Origin: Robiginitomaculum sp.
Lineage (GTDB): Bacteria; Pseudomonadota; Alphaproteobacteria; Caulobacterales; Maricaulaceae
Assembly (NCBI GenBank): GCA_027071965.1
Contig: JALSYJ010000090.1
Span: forward strand, 1 to 15,980
Direction of reading: 5' to 3'
DNA length: 15,980 nucleotides
Made by a program: the position numbers and the translations under genes. The notes under the pieces are model-generated. The model made no database searches. It had not been told where the DNA came from and saw nothing but the letters and a program-made list of their open reading frames with translations. Positions 7,525-13,928 of the stretch are shown piece by piece; position 1 is the first letter of the stretch; each line of letters starts with the position of its first letter.

Positions 7525-8597
7525 GAAAAATCATCCCGCATCAAGGCTTCGCCCCGGGCAAAGGCGCGCGGCAAAGGTTTGCCCAGCACATCTTGCTGCT
7601 GCCAGGGCTCAAGCGAACCATTGGGACGGGGCCGCAAAGCCTGCAGGTCTTTAGCTTGCAATACATGGCCGGCTGGCAGGTCAGAAGCTGCCCGCAGACA
7701 ACGGCGCTGCACAATGGCGGCATCACGCTCATTGTCTTCAATGCGTTTTACACCGTCTCCCAAAGCCAATTCCAGCTCCCGGGATCGATCGACCATTTCC
7801 CGCCAGCTTTGCGGGTTCATTGAAAATCCGTGATCCGGGCCATCACGGGAATTATCATCGGTAAAATGCTTCTCTACCGCCCGCGCACCCAAAGCGATTG
7901 CGCCCAGGACTGTAGCGTGGCCCGGCGTGTGATCAGACAGGCCCAGCACCATTTGCGGGAAACATTTTGCATAAGTGCGCAGTACGTTTAAGTTTATGTA
8001 TTTAAAATTATTTATTTCACCTGTGTAATTTGTATTGCACTGCATCAGGCATAAATCCGGGGTGTGCGCTAAAATCGCACCCACAGCTTGTTTCACATCT
8101 GTAATATCTGCGGCGCCCGTGGCCAGAAACACCGGTTTGCGGCGTTTGGCGACTGCTTCTAGAAAGTCCGTCCAACCAATGTCTCCAGAGCCGATTTTAT
8201 ATGCCTGCACCATCGGATCCATCAGCTGCAGCGCCGCCATGTCATAAGGCGTTGTCATATAATCCAGACCGGCCTTTTGGCATTCATCAACCAGAGTTTT
8301 CGTCCAGTCTCTTGGTGTTTCATACTTTTCAAAAATCTCATAAACGCTTTGCTTCCACTTTGCCTGATGAGCAACCTGACCGCCAAGCGCCCGAAAACCT
8401 TCATCAGATACGATATCCTTTGCCAGAAAATGCTGAAACTTGGCGCAATCGGCGCCCGCTTCGGCAGCTAAATGAATAAGATCCACGGCCCGTCCCAATT
8501 CGCCATCATGAGATGAGGCAATATCCGCGATGAAATAAACCGGCTGATCTTGCGCCAGATGCCGCTGTCCAAGGGTTATTTTATTATTCCATTTCAT
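7521..8597 (-). CDS. NeuB/PseI-family nonulosonic acid synthase with SAF domain
   Basis: 358 residues from the ATG at 8597; an ATG at 8615 would add six residues. The chosen start gives MKWNN, follows GGAAAAAG at about 10 nt, and overlaps the upstream gene's end by 14 bp. Residues about 20-280 form the NeuB TIM barrel: AGADCAKFQ, YKIGSGD and ALGARAVEKHFTDD (metal-binding His region) are visible. Residues about 285-358 form the antifreeze-like SAF domain (RRCLRAASDLPAGHVL, then VLGKPLPRAFARGEAL). The family condenses phosphoenolpyruvate with a six-carbon amino sugar to make sialic, pseudaminic or legionaminic acid in the cytosol. The strand usually read as IAEIG.NHNG is IADIASSHDG here (D25, H30), marking a variant subgroup. 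The exact product cannot be assigned. Confidence 0.88.
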   Translation of the reverse strand: MKWNNKITLGQRHLAQDQPVYFIADIASSHDGELGRAVDLIHLAAEAGADCAKFQHFLAKDIVSDEGFRALGGQVAHQAKWKQSVYEIFEKYETPRDWTKTLVDECQKAGLDYMTTPYDMAALQLMDPMVQAYKIGSGDIGWTDFLEAVAKRRKPVFLATGAADITDVKQAVGAILAHTPDLCLMQCNTNYTGEINNFKYINLNVLRTYAKCFPQMVLGLSDHTPGHATVLGAIALGARAVEKHFTDDNSRDGPDHGFSMNPQSWREMVDRSRELELALGDGVKRIEDNERDAAIVQRRCLRAASDLPAGHVLQAKDLQALRPRPNGSLEPWQQQDVLGKPLPRAFARGEALMRDDFS

Positions 8598-9453
8598 GGT
8601 TCTTTTTCCACTCATTCACCAGATTCACACAAACATCGTGCAGGCCGGGCAGGTCACGGCCAAGCAATTGTTCGGCCCGACTTACATCAAGCCCTAATGA
8701 TCGTGCCCGGCGCGGCTTTAACATAGTCACAGAGCCCAAGCTTACCCAGTCCAGTTCCACATTAACAAGCCTTGACAGCATCATGATAAATTCCTGTTTT
8801 GAGGAAACCTCGGAGCTTGCAAGATTTAATAATCCGCTGGCCCCTTGTTCGATCAGATCAAACGCAGCCACGCAAAAAGTGCTTACATCTATGGTTGATC
8901 CATAAAAATCATCAAACAGGGTCATTGGCTTGCGCCCGGCTATAGAGCCCAGCGCCCACGCAGCAAAACCCCGGCCATCAGGGTGAAAGCCTGCAATGCT
9001 GGTGCGCAAGATCAAAGCACTTTTTGCCTGTAGCGCGTAAACTTCACCGGCACGCTTGCTGGCGGCATATTTATTCAGCAAAACAACCGGCATGGTTTCA
9101 TCATGTTTGACAGATCCGTCACCATCAAAAAAATGATCACTGGAAACCTGTACAAAGGGTCGTTCGGTTTCTTGACTCCATTTGGCCAAAACCTTTGCCG
9201 GTTCAGCGTTGATGGCAAAGGCCTCTTCGGGATTGCTCTCACAATCTGCCAAATTCACATTTGCTGCGGCATTAATGATCAGGTCGGGGGATGTTTGCGC
9301 AAGCAACTCACGCAATGCACCGCTATCTGTTATATCAAGATCAATGTCGCCGCCGCTACGCGCTACAGCCAAAGCCTGATATTGCTGTTTTTTGGCTCTT
9401 TGGATAAGGGCCCGCCCCAATAATCCGGTGCCGCCTAAAATTAGCGCCCTCAC
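8584..9453 (-). CDS. RmlD-like NAD(P)-dependent sugar reductase
   Basis: 289 residues starting at GTG (9451-9453), one base after the stop of the cytidylyltransferase gene. GGTGLLG (residues 7-13) is the nucleotide-binding loop. SSDHFFDG (104-111), Y129 and K133 (in KYAASKRAGE) match the RmlD/dTDP-4-dehydrorhamnose reductase pattern of Ser, Tyr and Lys. The family reduces a 4-keto sugar nucleotide. Its place between a cytidylyltransferase and a NeuB-type synthase suggests a keto-sugar step in the same nonulosonate pathway rather than plain rhamnose synthesis, because no rmlA, rmlB or rmlC is present. B. subtilis sps genes likewise combine SpsD, SpsE, SpsF and an RmlD homologue (SpsK). Substrate unknown. 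Confidence 0.8.
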   Translation of the reverse strand: MRALILGGTGLLGRALIQRAKKQQYQALAVARSGGDIDLDITDSGALRELLAQTSPDLIINAAANVNLADCESNPEEAFAINAEPAKVLAKWSQETERPFVQVSSDHFFDGDGSVKHDETMPVVLLNKYAASKRAGEVYALQAKSALILRTSIAGFHPDGRGFAAWALGSIAGRKPMTLFDDFYGSTIDVSTFCVAAFDLIEQGASGLLNLASSEVSSKQEFIMMLSRLVNVELDWVSLGSVTMLKPRRARSLGLDVSRAEQLLGRDLPGLHDVCVNLVNEWKKNHEME

Positions 9454-9454
9454 C

Positions 9455-10240
9455 TCAGGCTACATCCAATAAGCGGCTGGGTGCACTTTGCAAATCTGCC
9501 CTGCTTGAGCTTTGCAGGCGCTGTTGATCAACCCCGCCCTCATTGATGCAGGAAATATCAGGCCGACGCAGGCAAAACGCTACCAATTCCGCCGCACTGG
9601 CCGTTTCGGCACCTTCGCCAAACTCTGCGACCAGAGCCCTAAAAAACTCCAGATCCTCAGGCAAATCCAATGTCCAGCGCATTTTTTCAACTCCGCCTGC
9701 AGGCCCGAGTAAATTAACCCTGTTTACTGCCGGATGCGTGCGGAACCATGGAGTAACGTGTTCGCGCTCAAAGGGTTTTTTGGCCTGATCCTCAGCAGCA
9801 AACAGCAAATCAGCACTAAATGCTTCACAATCCAGACCATGCGGAAAGCCTGGAGGCATGTTATTGCAGGCATAGTCCACCCTCGAACTAATAAGCAAAT
9901 CCAGAACCTTTGCGGCAATTTCAGTATCAAGCAGCGGGCAATCAGAGGTAACCCGGATAATGGTTTTAGCCCCGATTTCACGAGCCGCCTTGGCATAACG
10001 GGCTAAAACATCCTGTTCTGAACCGCGCGTCACAAAATACCCAGAATCAGCAGCAAGCTCAGCAACTTCATCATTTTCACGAGAGCCGGGCACCGCACAT
10101 ACCACATCATCAATCCCGGCAATATCCCGACACCGATCAAGACACCACAACAAAGCCGGTTTGGAACCTATTTGCTCCAGCACCTTGCCCGGCAGCCGGG
10201 AAGAGCCTTTTCTGGCCTGAACGATTACCGCAACTGTCAT
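9455..10240 (-). CDS. SpsF/PseF-type cytidylyltransferase
   Basis: 261 residues. The N-terminal signature VQARKGSSRLPGKVL (residues 7-21) is the nucleotide-binding loop of SpsF/NeuA-like CMP-sugar transferases, followed by RVTSDCPLLD with the metal-binding Asp. These enzymes activate nonulosonic acids with CTP. It is the first gene of the minus-strand cluster. There is little Shine-Dalgarno sequence before the ATG, and a TATATA at 10250-10255 lies so close that the mRNA may be leaderless or nearly so. The last 25 residues or so (after VDQQRLQSSS) are Ser/Arg rich and look like a nonconserved tail. CMP-pseudaminate or CMP-legionaminate synthetase are the likely roles from context; KDO activation is less likely. 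Confidence 0.85.
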   Translation of the reverse strand: MTVAVIVQARKGSSRLPGKVLEQIGSKPALLWCLDRCRDIAGIDDVVCAVPGSRENDEVAELAADSGYFVTRGSEQDVLARYAKAAREIGAKTIIRVTSDCPLLDTEIAAKVLDLLISSRVDYACNNMPPGFPHGLDCEAFSADLLFAAEDQAKKPFEREHVTPWFRTHPAVNRVNLLGPAGGVEKMRWTLDLPEDLEFFRALVAEFGEGAETASAAELVAFCLRRPDISCINEGGVDQQRLQSSSRADLQSAPSRLLDVA

Positions 10241-10249
10241 GACATCACT

Positions 10250-10280
10250 TATATAGCCTGCTTGCTAACGTCTGGTTAAC
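10250..10280. promoter_or_regulatory. CtrA-like box in the divergent promoter region of the sugar genes
   Basis: CTAA (10265-10268), seven bases, then TTAAC (10276-10280) gives a CtrA-type box with one mismatch. For the minus-strand genes, TATATA (10250-10255) is a good -10 with a 17-bp spacer to a -35 that would fall on the box (10273-10278). That is the usual place for CtrA activation. A GANTC site (GACTC, 10291-10295, the CcrM methylation motif) lies 10 bp further toward the plus-strand dehydratase gene. The box could serve both directions. Confidence 0.55.
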
Positions 10281-10330
10281 CATAGAAGCAGACTCTAGCA
10301 TTGACTGCTGCACTTGTCAGGATTGCAACT

Positions 10331-11443
10331 ATGACTGAAATTCCACCATCGAACCACACGAAGGACGCCTCCTCAGGTTTTCCACTTGAGCCGGGCTGTC
10401 CGTATCGTGATTTTCTAAAACCCCGCATTGACCTTAACGGCAAGGTCATATTGATCACCGGCGGCACGGGCAGTTTTGGCCGCAAACTGGTACGCACCAT
10501 CGTCTCTGAATTTACTCCGGCGAAATTGATTATTTTTTCGCGCGATGAATTAAAACAATACGAAATGGCGCAGTTGTTTCCGCAGTCAAAAATTCCGTAT
10601 ATTCGTTATTTCATTGGTGATGTACGCGATGAAAGCAGATTGTGCCAGGCCATGCGCGGGGTAGACTTTGTCATTCATGCTGCAGCCTTAAAACATGTAA
10701 CTATTGCTGAGTATAATCCTTTTGAGTGCATCAAAACCAATGTGGTTGGCGCCGAAAATATTGTTCGCGCTGCCATTGATGCCCAGGTTACACATGTTTG
10801 CGCCCTGTCCACCGACAAAGCAGCCAATCCGATCAATCTGTACGGAGCCTCCAAATTAGCTGCGGACAAGATTTTTTCTGCAGCCCACGCCATGGCCGGG
10901 CAAAAGGGGCCGACATTTTCTGTAGTGCGCTACGGCAATGTGGTAGGCTCCAGAGGATCGGTGGCACCGTTCTTTCGCAAGCTGGTAGCAGAAGGGGCAA
11001 GTGAGCTGCCCATTACCGACCCGCGCATGACCAGATTCTGGATTACCCTGACCCAGTCTGTAAATTTTGTCCTCTCATCCATGGCCATGTCCAAGGGTGG
11101 TGAAATTTTTGTTCCCAAAATTCCCTCGATGAGCACCGTAGCCATGGCCGAAACCCTGGCACCGGGACTTGCACATAAAATCATTGGCATTCGCCCCGGC
11201 GAAAAGCTCCATGAAACCATGGTTCCAATTGATGATGCTCATTCAACGCTGGAGCTTGAGGATCGCTATGTCCTGCTGCCAAGCCATGATAGCTGGCGAC
11301 GGCAGGCCTATCTTGATGATGGTGCATCTCCGGTGGCCGATGACTTTTCCTATGCCTCAGACAGCAATCCAGAAGTGCTTGACAGCAAAGGCCTGCAACA
11401 TCTGCTTGATGAGACCTATAGGCACGCAGAATCAGAACAGTAA
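10331..11443 (+). CDS. pseB: PseB/FlmA-type UDP-GlcNAc 4,6-dehydratase
   Basis: 370 residues from the ATG at 10331, chosen because AGGA lies 8 nt upstream; an in-frame TTG at 10301 would overlap the promoter. A roughly 30-residue N-terminal extension precedes the Rossmann loop GGTGSFG (44-50). The active-site block STDKAANPINLYGASK supplies D162, K163, Y171 and K175, the pattern of inverting PseB/FlaA1 enzymes, and the C-terminal FSYASDSNPEVL is also typical of PseB. The family converts UDP-GlcNAc to a 4-keto-6-deoxy sugar nucleotide, the first step of pseudaminic acid synthesis for flagellin glycosylation. It is divergent from the cytidylyltransferase cluster and convergent with the SDR gene, with the two stop codons abutting. 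A retaining dehydratase is less likely given the DKAxxPxN motif. Confidence 0.88.
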   Translation: MTEIPPSNHTKDASSGFPLEPGCPYRDFLKPRIDLNGKVILITGGTGSFGRKLVRTIVSEFTPAKLIIFSRDELKQYEMAQLFPQSKIPYIRYFIGDVRDESRLCQAMRGVDFVIHAAALKHVTIAEYNPFECIKTNVVGAENIVRAAIDAQVTHVCALSTDKAANPINLYGASKLAADKIFSAAHAMAGQKGPTFSVVRYGNVVGSRGSVAPFFRKLVAEGASELPITDPRMTRFWITLTQSVNFVLSSMAMSKGGEIFVPKIPSMSTVAMAETLAPGLAHKIIGIRPGEKLHETMVPIDDAHSTLELEDRYVLLPSHDSWRRQAYLDDGASPVADDFSYASDSNPEVLDSKGLQHLLDETYRHAESEQ

Positions 11444-12247
11444 TTATTGCGGCTCAACCGTATAATTTAGCGCCAGACGGCCACCATCAGCATAGAGGCA
11501 CTGCCCGGTCATATAGCTGGCGTCGGCAGATGCCAAAAAGAACACTATCCCGGCGATTTGTTCCGGCTCCGCTATATGTCCCAGCGGAGTACGGGACAGA
11601 ATTTTACGTTTGGCTTCAGGGTTCCCCGCCACTGATTTTAATACATCGGTATTAATACTGCCCGGCCCGACCGCATTTACACGTATGCCATATTCTGCAA
11701 GGCTTAAAGCCATGGCCTTGGTCATCTGATTTATGCCGCCTTTGGTGGTAACATAAGCCAGTTGATCAGCAATAGCCATAACGGCGTTCACCGAAGACAT
11801 GTTGATAATTGCATAATTGGCCAGACGTTCGCGATTACGCTGCTGATCGTCTTCCACCTGCGCAACCATTTGCCGGGCAGCTTCGCGCGCCACCAGAAAA
11901 CTGCCGCGCAGATTGACCCCCATCACCCGGTCATAATCTTCTACATCCAGTGACAGGATATCTCCCGATGCAACAATACCTGCATTATTGACCAATACAT
12001 CAAGCCTGCCAAAATTAGAGCGAATTTGCGCAAATAAATTGCGCACGCAAAGCAGATCTGACACATCACAATAAACAAATGAAACTTCCGCTTTTTCAGC
12101 GGCCAAATCCTGTGTGGCCTGCTCTCCGGCATGCTCATCACTGTCGGCAATGATGATTTTGGCCTTTTGTTGCGCAAACCGCCGGGCGCACGCCAAACCG
12201 ATTCCCTTGGCTCCACCGGTAATTAAAACCACCCGTTCATGTGACAT
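11444..12247 (-). CDS. Short-chain dehydrogenase/reductase
   Basis: 267 residues from the ATG at 12247, picked because AGGAG stands 6 nt upstream; a longer frame from 12298 lacks such a site and adds an unrelated 17-residue lead. Classical SDR motifs are complete: TGGAKGIG (10-17), NNAG (87-90), Ser in NMSS (151-152), and Y165 with K169 in YVTTK. The usual C-terminal part with PGSINTDVL and the final TGQCLYADGG is present. An NAD(P)-linked oxidoreductase is certain, the substrate is not; a sugar, polyol or 3-oxoacyl substrate are all possible. Its stop abuts the pseB stop with no space. It could be linked to sugar modification by position only. Confidence 0.88.
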   Translation of the reverse strand: MSHERVVLITGGAKGIGLACARRFAQQKAKIIIADSDEHAGEQATQDLAAEKAEVSFVYCDVSDLLCVRNLFAQIRSNFGRLDVLVNNAGIVASGDILSLDVEDYDRVMGVNLRGSFLVAREAARQMVAQVEDDQQRNRERLANYAIINMSSVNAVMAIADQLAYVTTKGGINQMTKAMALSLAEYGIRVNAVGPGSINTDVLKSVAGNPEAKRKILSRTPLGHIAEPEQIAGIVFFLASADASYMTGQCLYADGGRLALNYTVEPQ

Positions 12248-12253
12248 GACAAT

Positions 12254-12258
12254 CTCCT
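12254..12258 (-). promoter_or_regulatory. Shine-Dalgarno that fixes the SDR start
   Basis: AGGAG on the minus strand, 6 nt before the ATG at 12247. It supports the shorter reading of the SDR gene over the upstream in-frame ATG at 12298. Confidence 0.8.
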
Positions 12259-12311
12259 GTGACGCGCAAGGTATGTGCGCGCAGTACAATAAAAGCATAA
12301 AATAAACCGCT

Positions 12312-12400
12312 TAGAGCATTTTCGGCCAATATGGAAAGTTTTCTGTGTCCTATCGCTTCGCTGCTTTAAGGGCGGGTTTTGCGGTTGAATAAATGCTCTA
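12312..12400. repeat. Palindromic intergenic repeat, copy 3
   Basis: An 89-bp element bounded by perfect 10-bp inverted repeats (TAGAGCATTT at 12312-12321 and AAATGCTCTA at 12391-12400). It is a diverged relative of the two copies near 4 kb: the core CCTATCGCTTCGCT (12349-12362) is identical and CGGGTTTT follows at a similar distance. The right terminus contains the TAG stop codon of the small gene read leftward from 12568. It lies between two minus-strand genes. Confidence 0.8.
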
Positions 12401-12568
12401 GTTTAGTTTTTTAAGGTTGGCAATTTGCTCTTTTAAAGCCAGTTTTTGCCGTTTAAGCTCTGAAATGCGTATCTGATCGCGGGATGGATGTGTTAGCTCT
12501 TTGGTGATTTTCGTCTCTAATATTGCATGGCGATTGTTTAGTTCCCTGATCCGAGCCTGCATGGTCAT
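12398..12568 (-). CDS. YdcH/DUF465 family small protein, first copy
   Basis: 56 residues. The start is set at the ATG at 12568 because AAGGAG lies exactly 6 nt upstream; in-frame GTG (12628) and ATG (12574) codons are further up but badly placed. The protein is almost wholly helical and charged, with the DUF465 pattern DQIRISELKRQKLALKEQI near the C-terminus, and probably forms a coiled-coil hairpin. Family function is unknown; such proteins are common in proteobacteria. It is divergent from ubiX. The stop codon TAG is provided by the palindromic repeat, so the C-terminus may have been trimmed or fixed when that element arrived. Confidence 0.8.
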   Translation of the reverse strand: MTMQARIRELNNRHAILETKITKELTHPSRDQIRISELKRQKLALKEQIANLKKLN

Positions 12569-12574
12569 AAGCAT

Positions 12575-12580
12575 CTCCTT
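12575..12580 (-). promoter_or_regulatory. Shine-Dalgarno that fixes the first DUF465 start
   Basis: AAGGAG on the minus strand. It touches the in-frame ATG at 12574 and is 6 nt from the ATG at 12568, so the latter is the functional start. The long N-terminal extension from the GTG at 12628 is therefore unlikely to be translated. Confidence 0.8.
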
Positions 12581-12657
12581 TAGTGACTTTAAGGCTGTCA
12601 GTTTGACAGAAAATCGTGTATTCGTCACATGAAATTTTCAGCTAAACGGACAATTCA

Positions 12658-13233
12658 ATGAAAAAAACCGATGCCAAAGCACCTGTTATTGTCGGTGTGT
12701 CCGGTGCTTCGGGCAGCATATATGCGCTGCGACTGTTACAAATCCTACAGGAAATACAGGTGCCAACCCATTTGGTAATGAGCAAGGCCGCAGAATTAGC
12801 GCTTTCACTGGAAACAGACCTTAAGTCCAGTGATTTCAAGGCTTTGGCCAACAAGGTTTACAGGGTTTCTGATGTGGGGGCCGCAATCGCCTCCGGATCA
12901 TTTGTCTCTCGCGGTATGATTATCGCCCCGTGCTCGGTGCGTACCTGGTCGGAAATCGCTACCGGGGTTACCTCCTCCTTATTGACCAGGGCTGCAGATG
13001 TAACCTTAAAGGAACAGCGCAAGCTGGTGTTAATGGTGCGAGAAAGTCCCTTGCATTTGGGGCATTTACGATCACTTACAACCCTGTCTGAAATGGGCGC
13101 AGTTATTGCGCCCCCGGTGCCGGCATTTTACCTAAAACCGCAAAATCTTGAAGAAATGGTGGATCATACCGTTCAGCGTGTGTTAGATTGTTTTGATCTG
13201 GCGCCAGCAGACAGCAAGCGCTGGAACCCCTGA
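12658..13233 (+). CDS. ubiX: UbiX-type flavin prenyltransferase
   Basis: 191 residues, the normal UbiX length. GVSGASGS at residues 13-20 is the FMN-binding loop, and APCSVRT, RAADVTLKEQRKLVL, ESPLHLGHLR and APPVPAFYLKP are the conserved blocks. UbiX joins dimethylallyl phosphate to FMN to make prenylated FMN, the cofactor for the UbiD decarboxylase in ubiquinone synthesis; ubiD is not in the window. The usual CSMKT(L/V) block reads CSVRTW, a conservative change. The ATG has only a weak upstream GGA. It is divergent from the first DUF465 gene and 66 bp ahead of the second, with which it may be co-transcribed. An aromatic-acid decarboxylase partner role is the main alternative. Confidence 0.92.
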   Translation: MKKTDAKAPVIVGVSGASGSIYALRLLQILQEIQVPTHLVMSKAAELALSLETDLKSSDFKALANKVYRVSDVGAAIASGSFVSRGMIIAPCSVRTWSEIATGVTSSLLTRAADVTLKEQRKLVLMVRESPLHLGHLRSLTTLSEMGAVIAPPVPAFYLKPQNLEEMVDHTVQRVLDCFDLAPADSKRWNP

Positions 13234-13288
13234 TTCGCACAAGGACTTGCACAGGGTTTAGCGCTAGGATTAGCGAGAGAAATTGTAC

Positions 13289-13294
13289 GGGAGG
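13289..13294 (+). promoter_or_regulatory. Strong Shine-Dalgarno for a TTG start
   Basis: GGGAGG is 5 nt before the TTG at 13300. No ATG or GTG lies in frame between the ubiX stop and this point, so this site decides the start of the second DUF465 gene. Confidence 0.75.
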
Positions 13295-13299
13295 CCCCT

Positions 13300-13509
13300 T
13301 TGTCATTTACAGATGATTCGGACAAATTGCGGCAAAAACTGGCTGATTTAACCGAGCAGCACGGCGATCTAGATAGCGCTATTTGCGCCTTGATTGAAAC
13401 CGGAATTAACGACCAGATTAAACTGGCGCGACTGAAAAAAAGAAAACTTGCCCTAAAGGATGAAATCATAAAACTGCAAAACCAGATCACCCCGGATATT
13501 ATTGCCTGA
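13300..13509 (+). CDS. YdcH/DUF465 family small protein, second copy (TTG start)
   Basis: 69 residues, helical and charged, with the family signature DQIKLARLKKRKLALKDEI in the C-terminal half. It is a paralogue of the protein encoded at 12398-12568 (shared pattern DQI..., LK..KLALK, I..L). Translation from TTG is supported by the GGGAGG site. It is in the same frame as ubiX, separated by that gene's TGA and 22 sense codons that also read open. Likely the second gene of a ubiX operon. Function unknown. Confidence 0.8.
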   Translation: MSFTDDSDKLRQKLADLTEQHGDLDSAICALIETGINDQIKLARLKKRKLALKDEIIKLQNQITPDIIA

Positions 13510-13648
13510 GCCATCTGTTTTGTTGATAAATCAAGGGTCATCGCCAGGGTCATCTGCTGTATTACCGCTTACAATACCTGATACTCAAAACACCCTGTTT
13601 TAACCGTTATTTGCCAAAAAACTGACCCTTATTTGACAAATAGTGACC

Positions 13649-13879
13649 CTAAGTGACCGTTGCGATGCGGGGATAAAACCCACCCATGCCCATGGTGAGA
13701 TAATTTGCTATATTAAAGCAATAATCAGCCAGATACTGCCTGATTCTACGCTCTTTGACATGGTAAACGCCAAAAACATGAAAAAGAACCATTGGTTTTC
13801 TGCGCTCTGATGCCGGAGCAAGCAAATAGAACTGGCCCAAACCCCGGCAATAGCTGGCGGTTTTGGTTATTTTGCCCAT
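13649..13879 (-). CDS. Doubtful 76-residue hypothetical protein
   Basis: An ATG-initiated frame with no visible Shine-Dalgarno, downstream of the sigma-54 regulator on the same strand, ending inside the TGACCCT heptamer array. The product is basic and aromatic (YCRGLGQFYLLAP, YHVKERRIRQYLADY) and I recognise no family. It may be noncoding or a relic; it is listed because it is the longest frame in this stretch. Confidence 0.2.
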   Translation of the reverse strand: MGKITKTASYCRGLGQFYLLAPASERRKPMVLFHVFGVYHVKERRIRQYLADYCFNIANYLTMGMGGFYPRIATVT

Positions 13880-13899
13880 AGGATAAACACATGGTAAGT

Positions 13900-13923
13900 T
13901 TTGCGAGACTTAAATCTCGTAAA
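13900..13923. terminator. Possible weak hairpin terminator after the sigma-54 regulator
   Basis: CGAGA (13904-13908) and TCTCG (13915-13919) pair around a 6-nt loop, and the flanks extend the stem to nine pairs with one wobble. On the minus strand it follows the regulator's stop, but there is only a short T-run after it, so termination is uncertain. Confidence 0.35.
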
Positions 13924-13928
13924 TTTTA

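Larger units (their letters stand above)
13510..13928. other. Gene-poor stretch with TGACCCT heptamers
   Basis: About 420 bp with no convincing gene. AGGGTCA occurs at 13534-13540 and 13546-13552, and its complement TGACCCT at 13623-13629 and 13644-13650, with a related TGACCG at 13654-13659. The outer pair extends to AAGGGTCA/TGACCCTT. Such clustered inverted heptamers could be a protein-binding array or the ends of a decayed mobile element, but no transposase is recognisable. Confidence 0.45.

Noticed and set aside
10301..10330. TTG start for the pseB gene adding ten residues
   Set aside because: The ATG at 10331 has AGGA 8 nt upstream, while the TTG falls next to the likely promoter and has no ribosome site.
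10962..10978. TGGCAC-N5-TTTCGC resembling a sigma-54 promoter
   Set aside because: The -12 element lacks the conserved TTGC and it is internal to pseB.
11156..11173. A sigma-54 promoter look-alike, TGGCAC followed by TTGCA
   Set aside because: The spacing is one base too long for the -24/-12 elements and it lies inside the pseB coding sequence with no gene starting downstream.
12569..12628. N-terminal extension of the first DUF465 protein from a GTG
   Set aside because: AAGGAG lies inside this extension and is well spaced only for the ATG at 12568.
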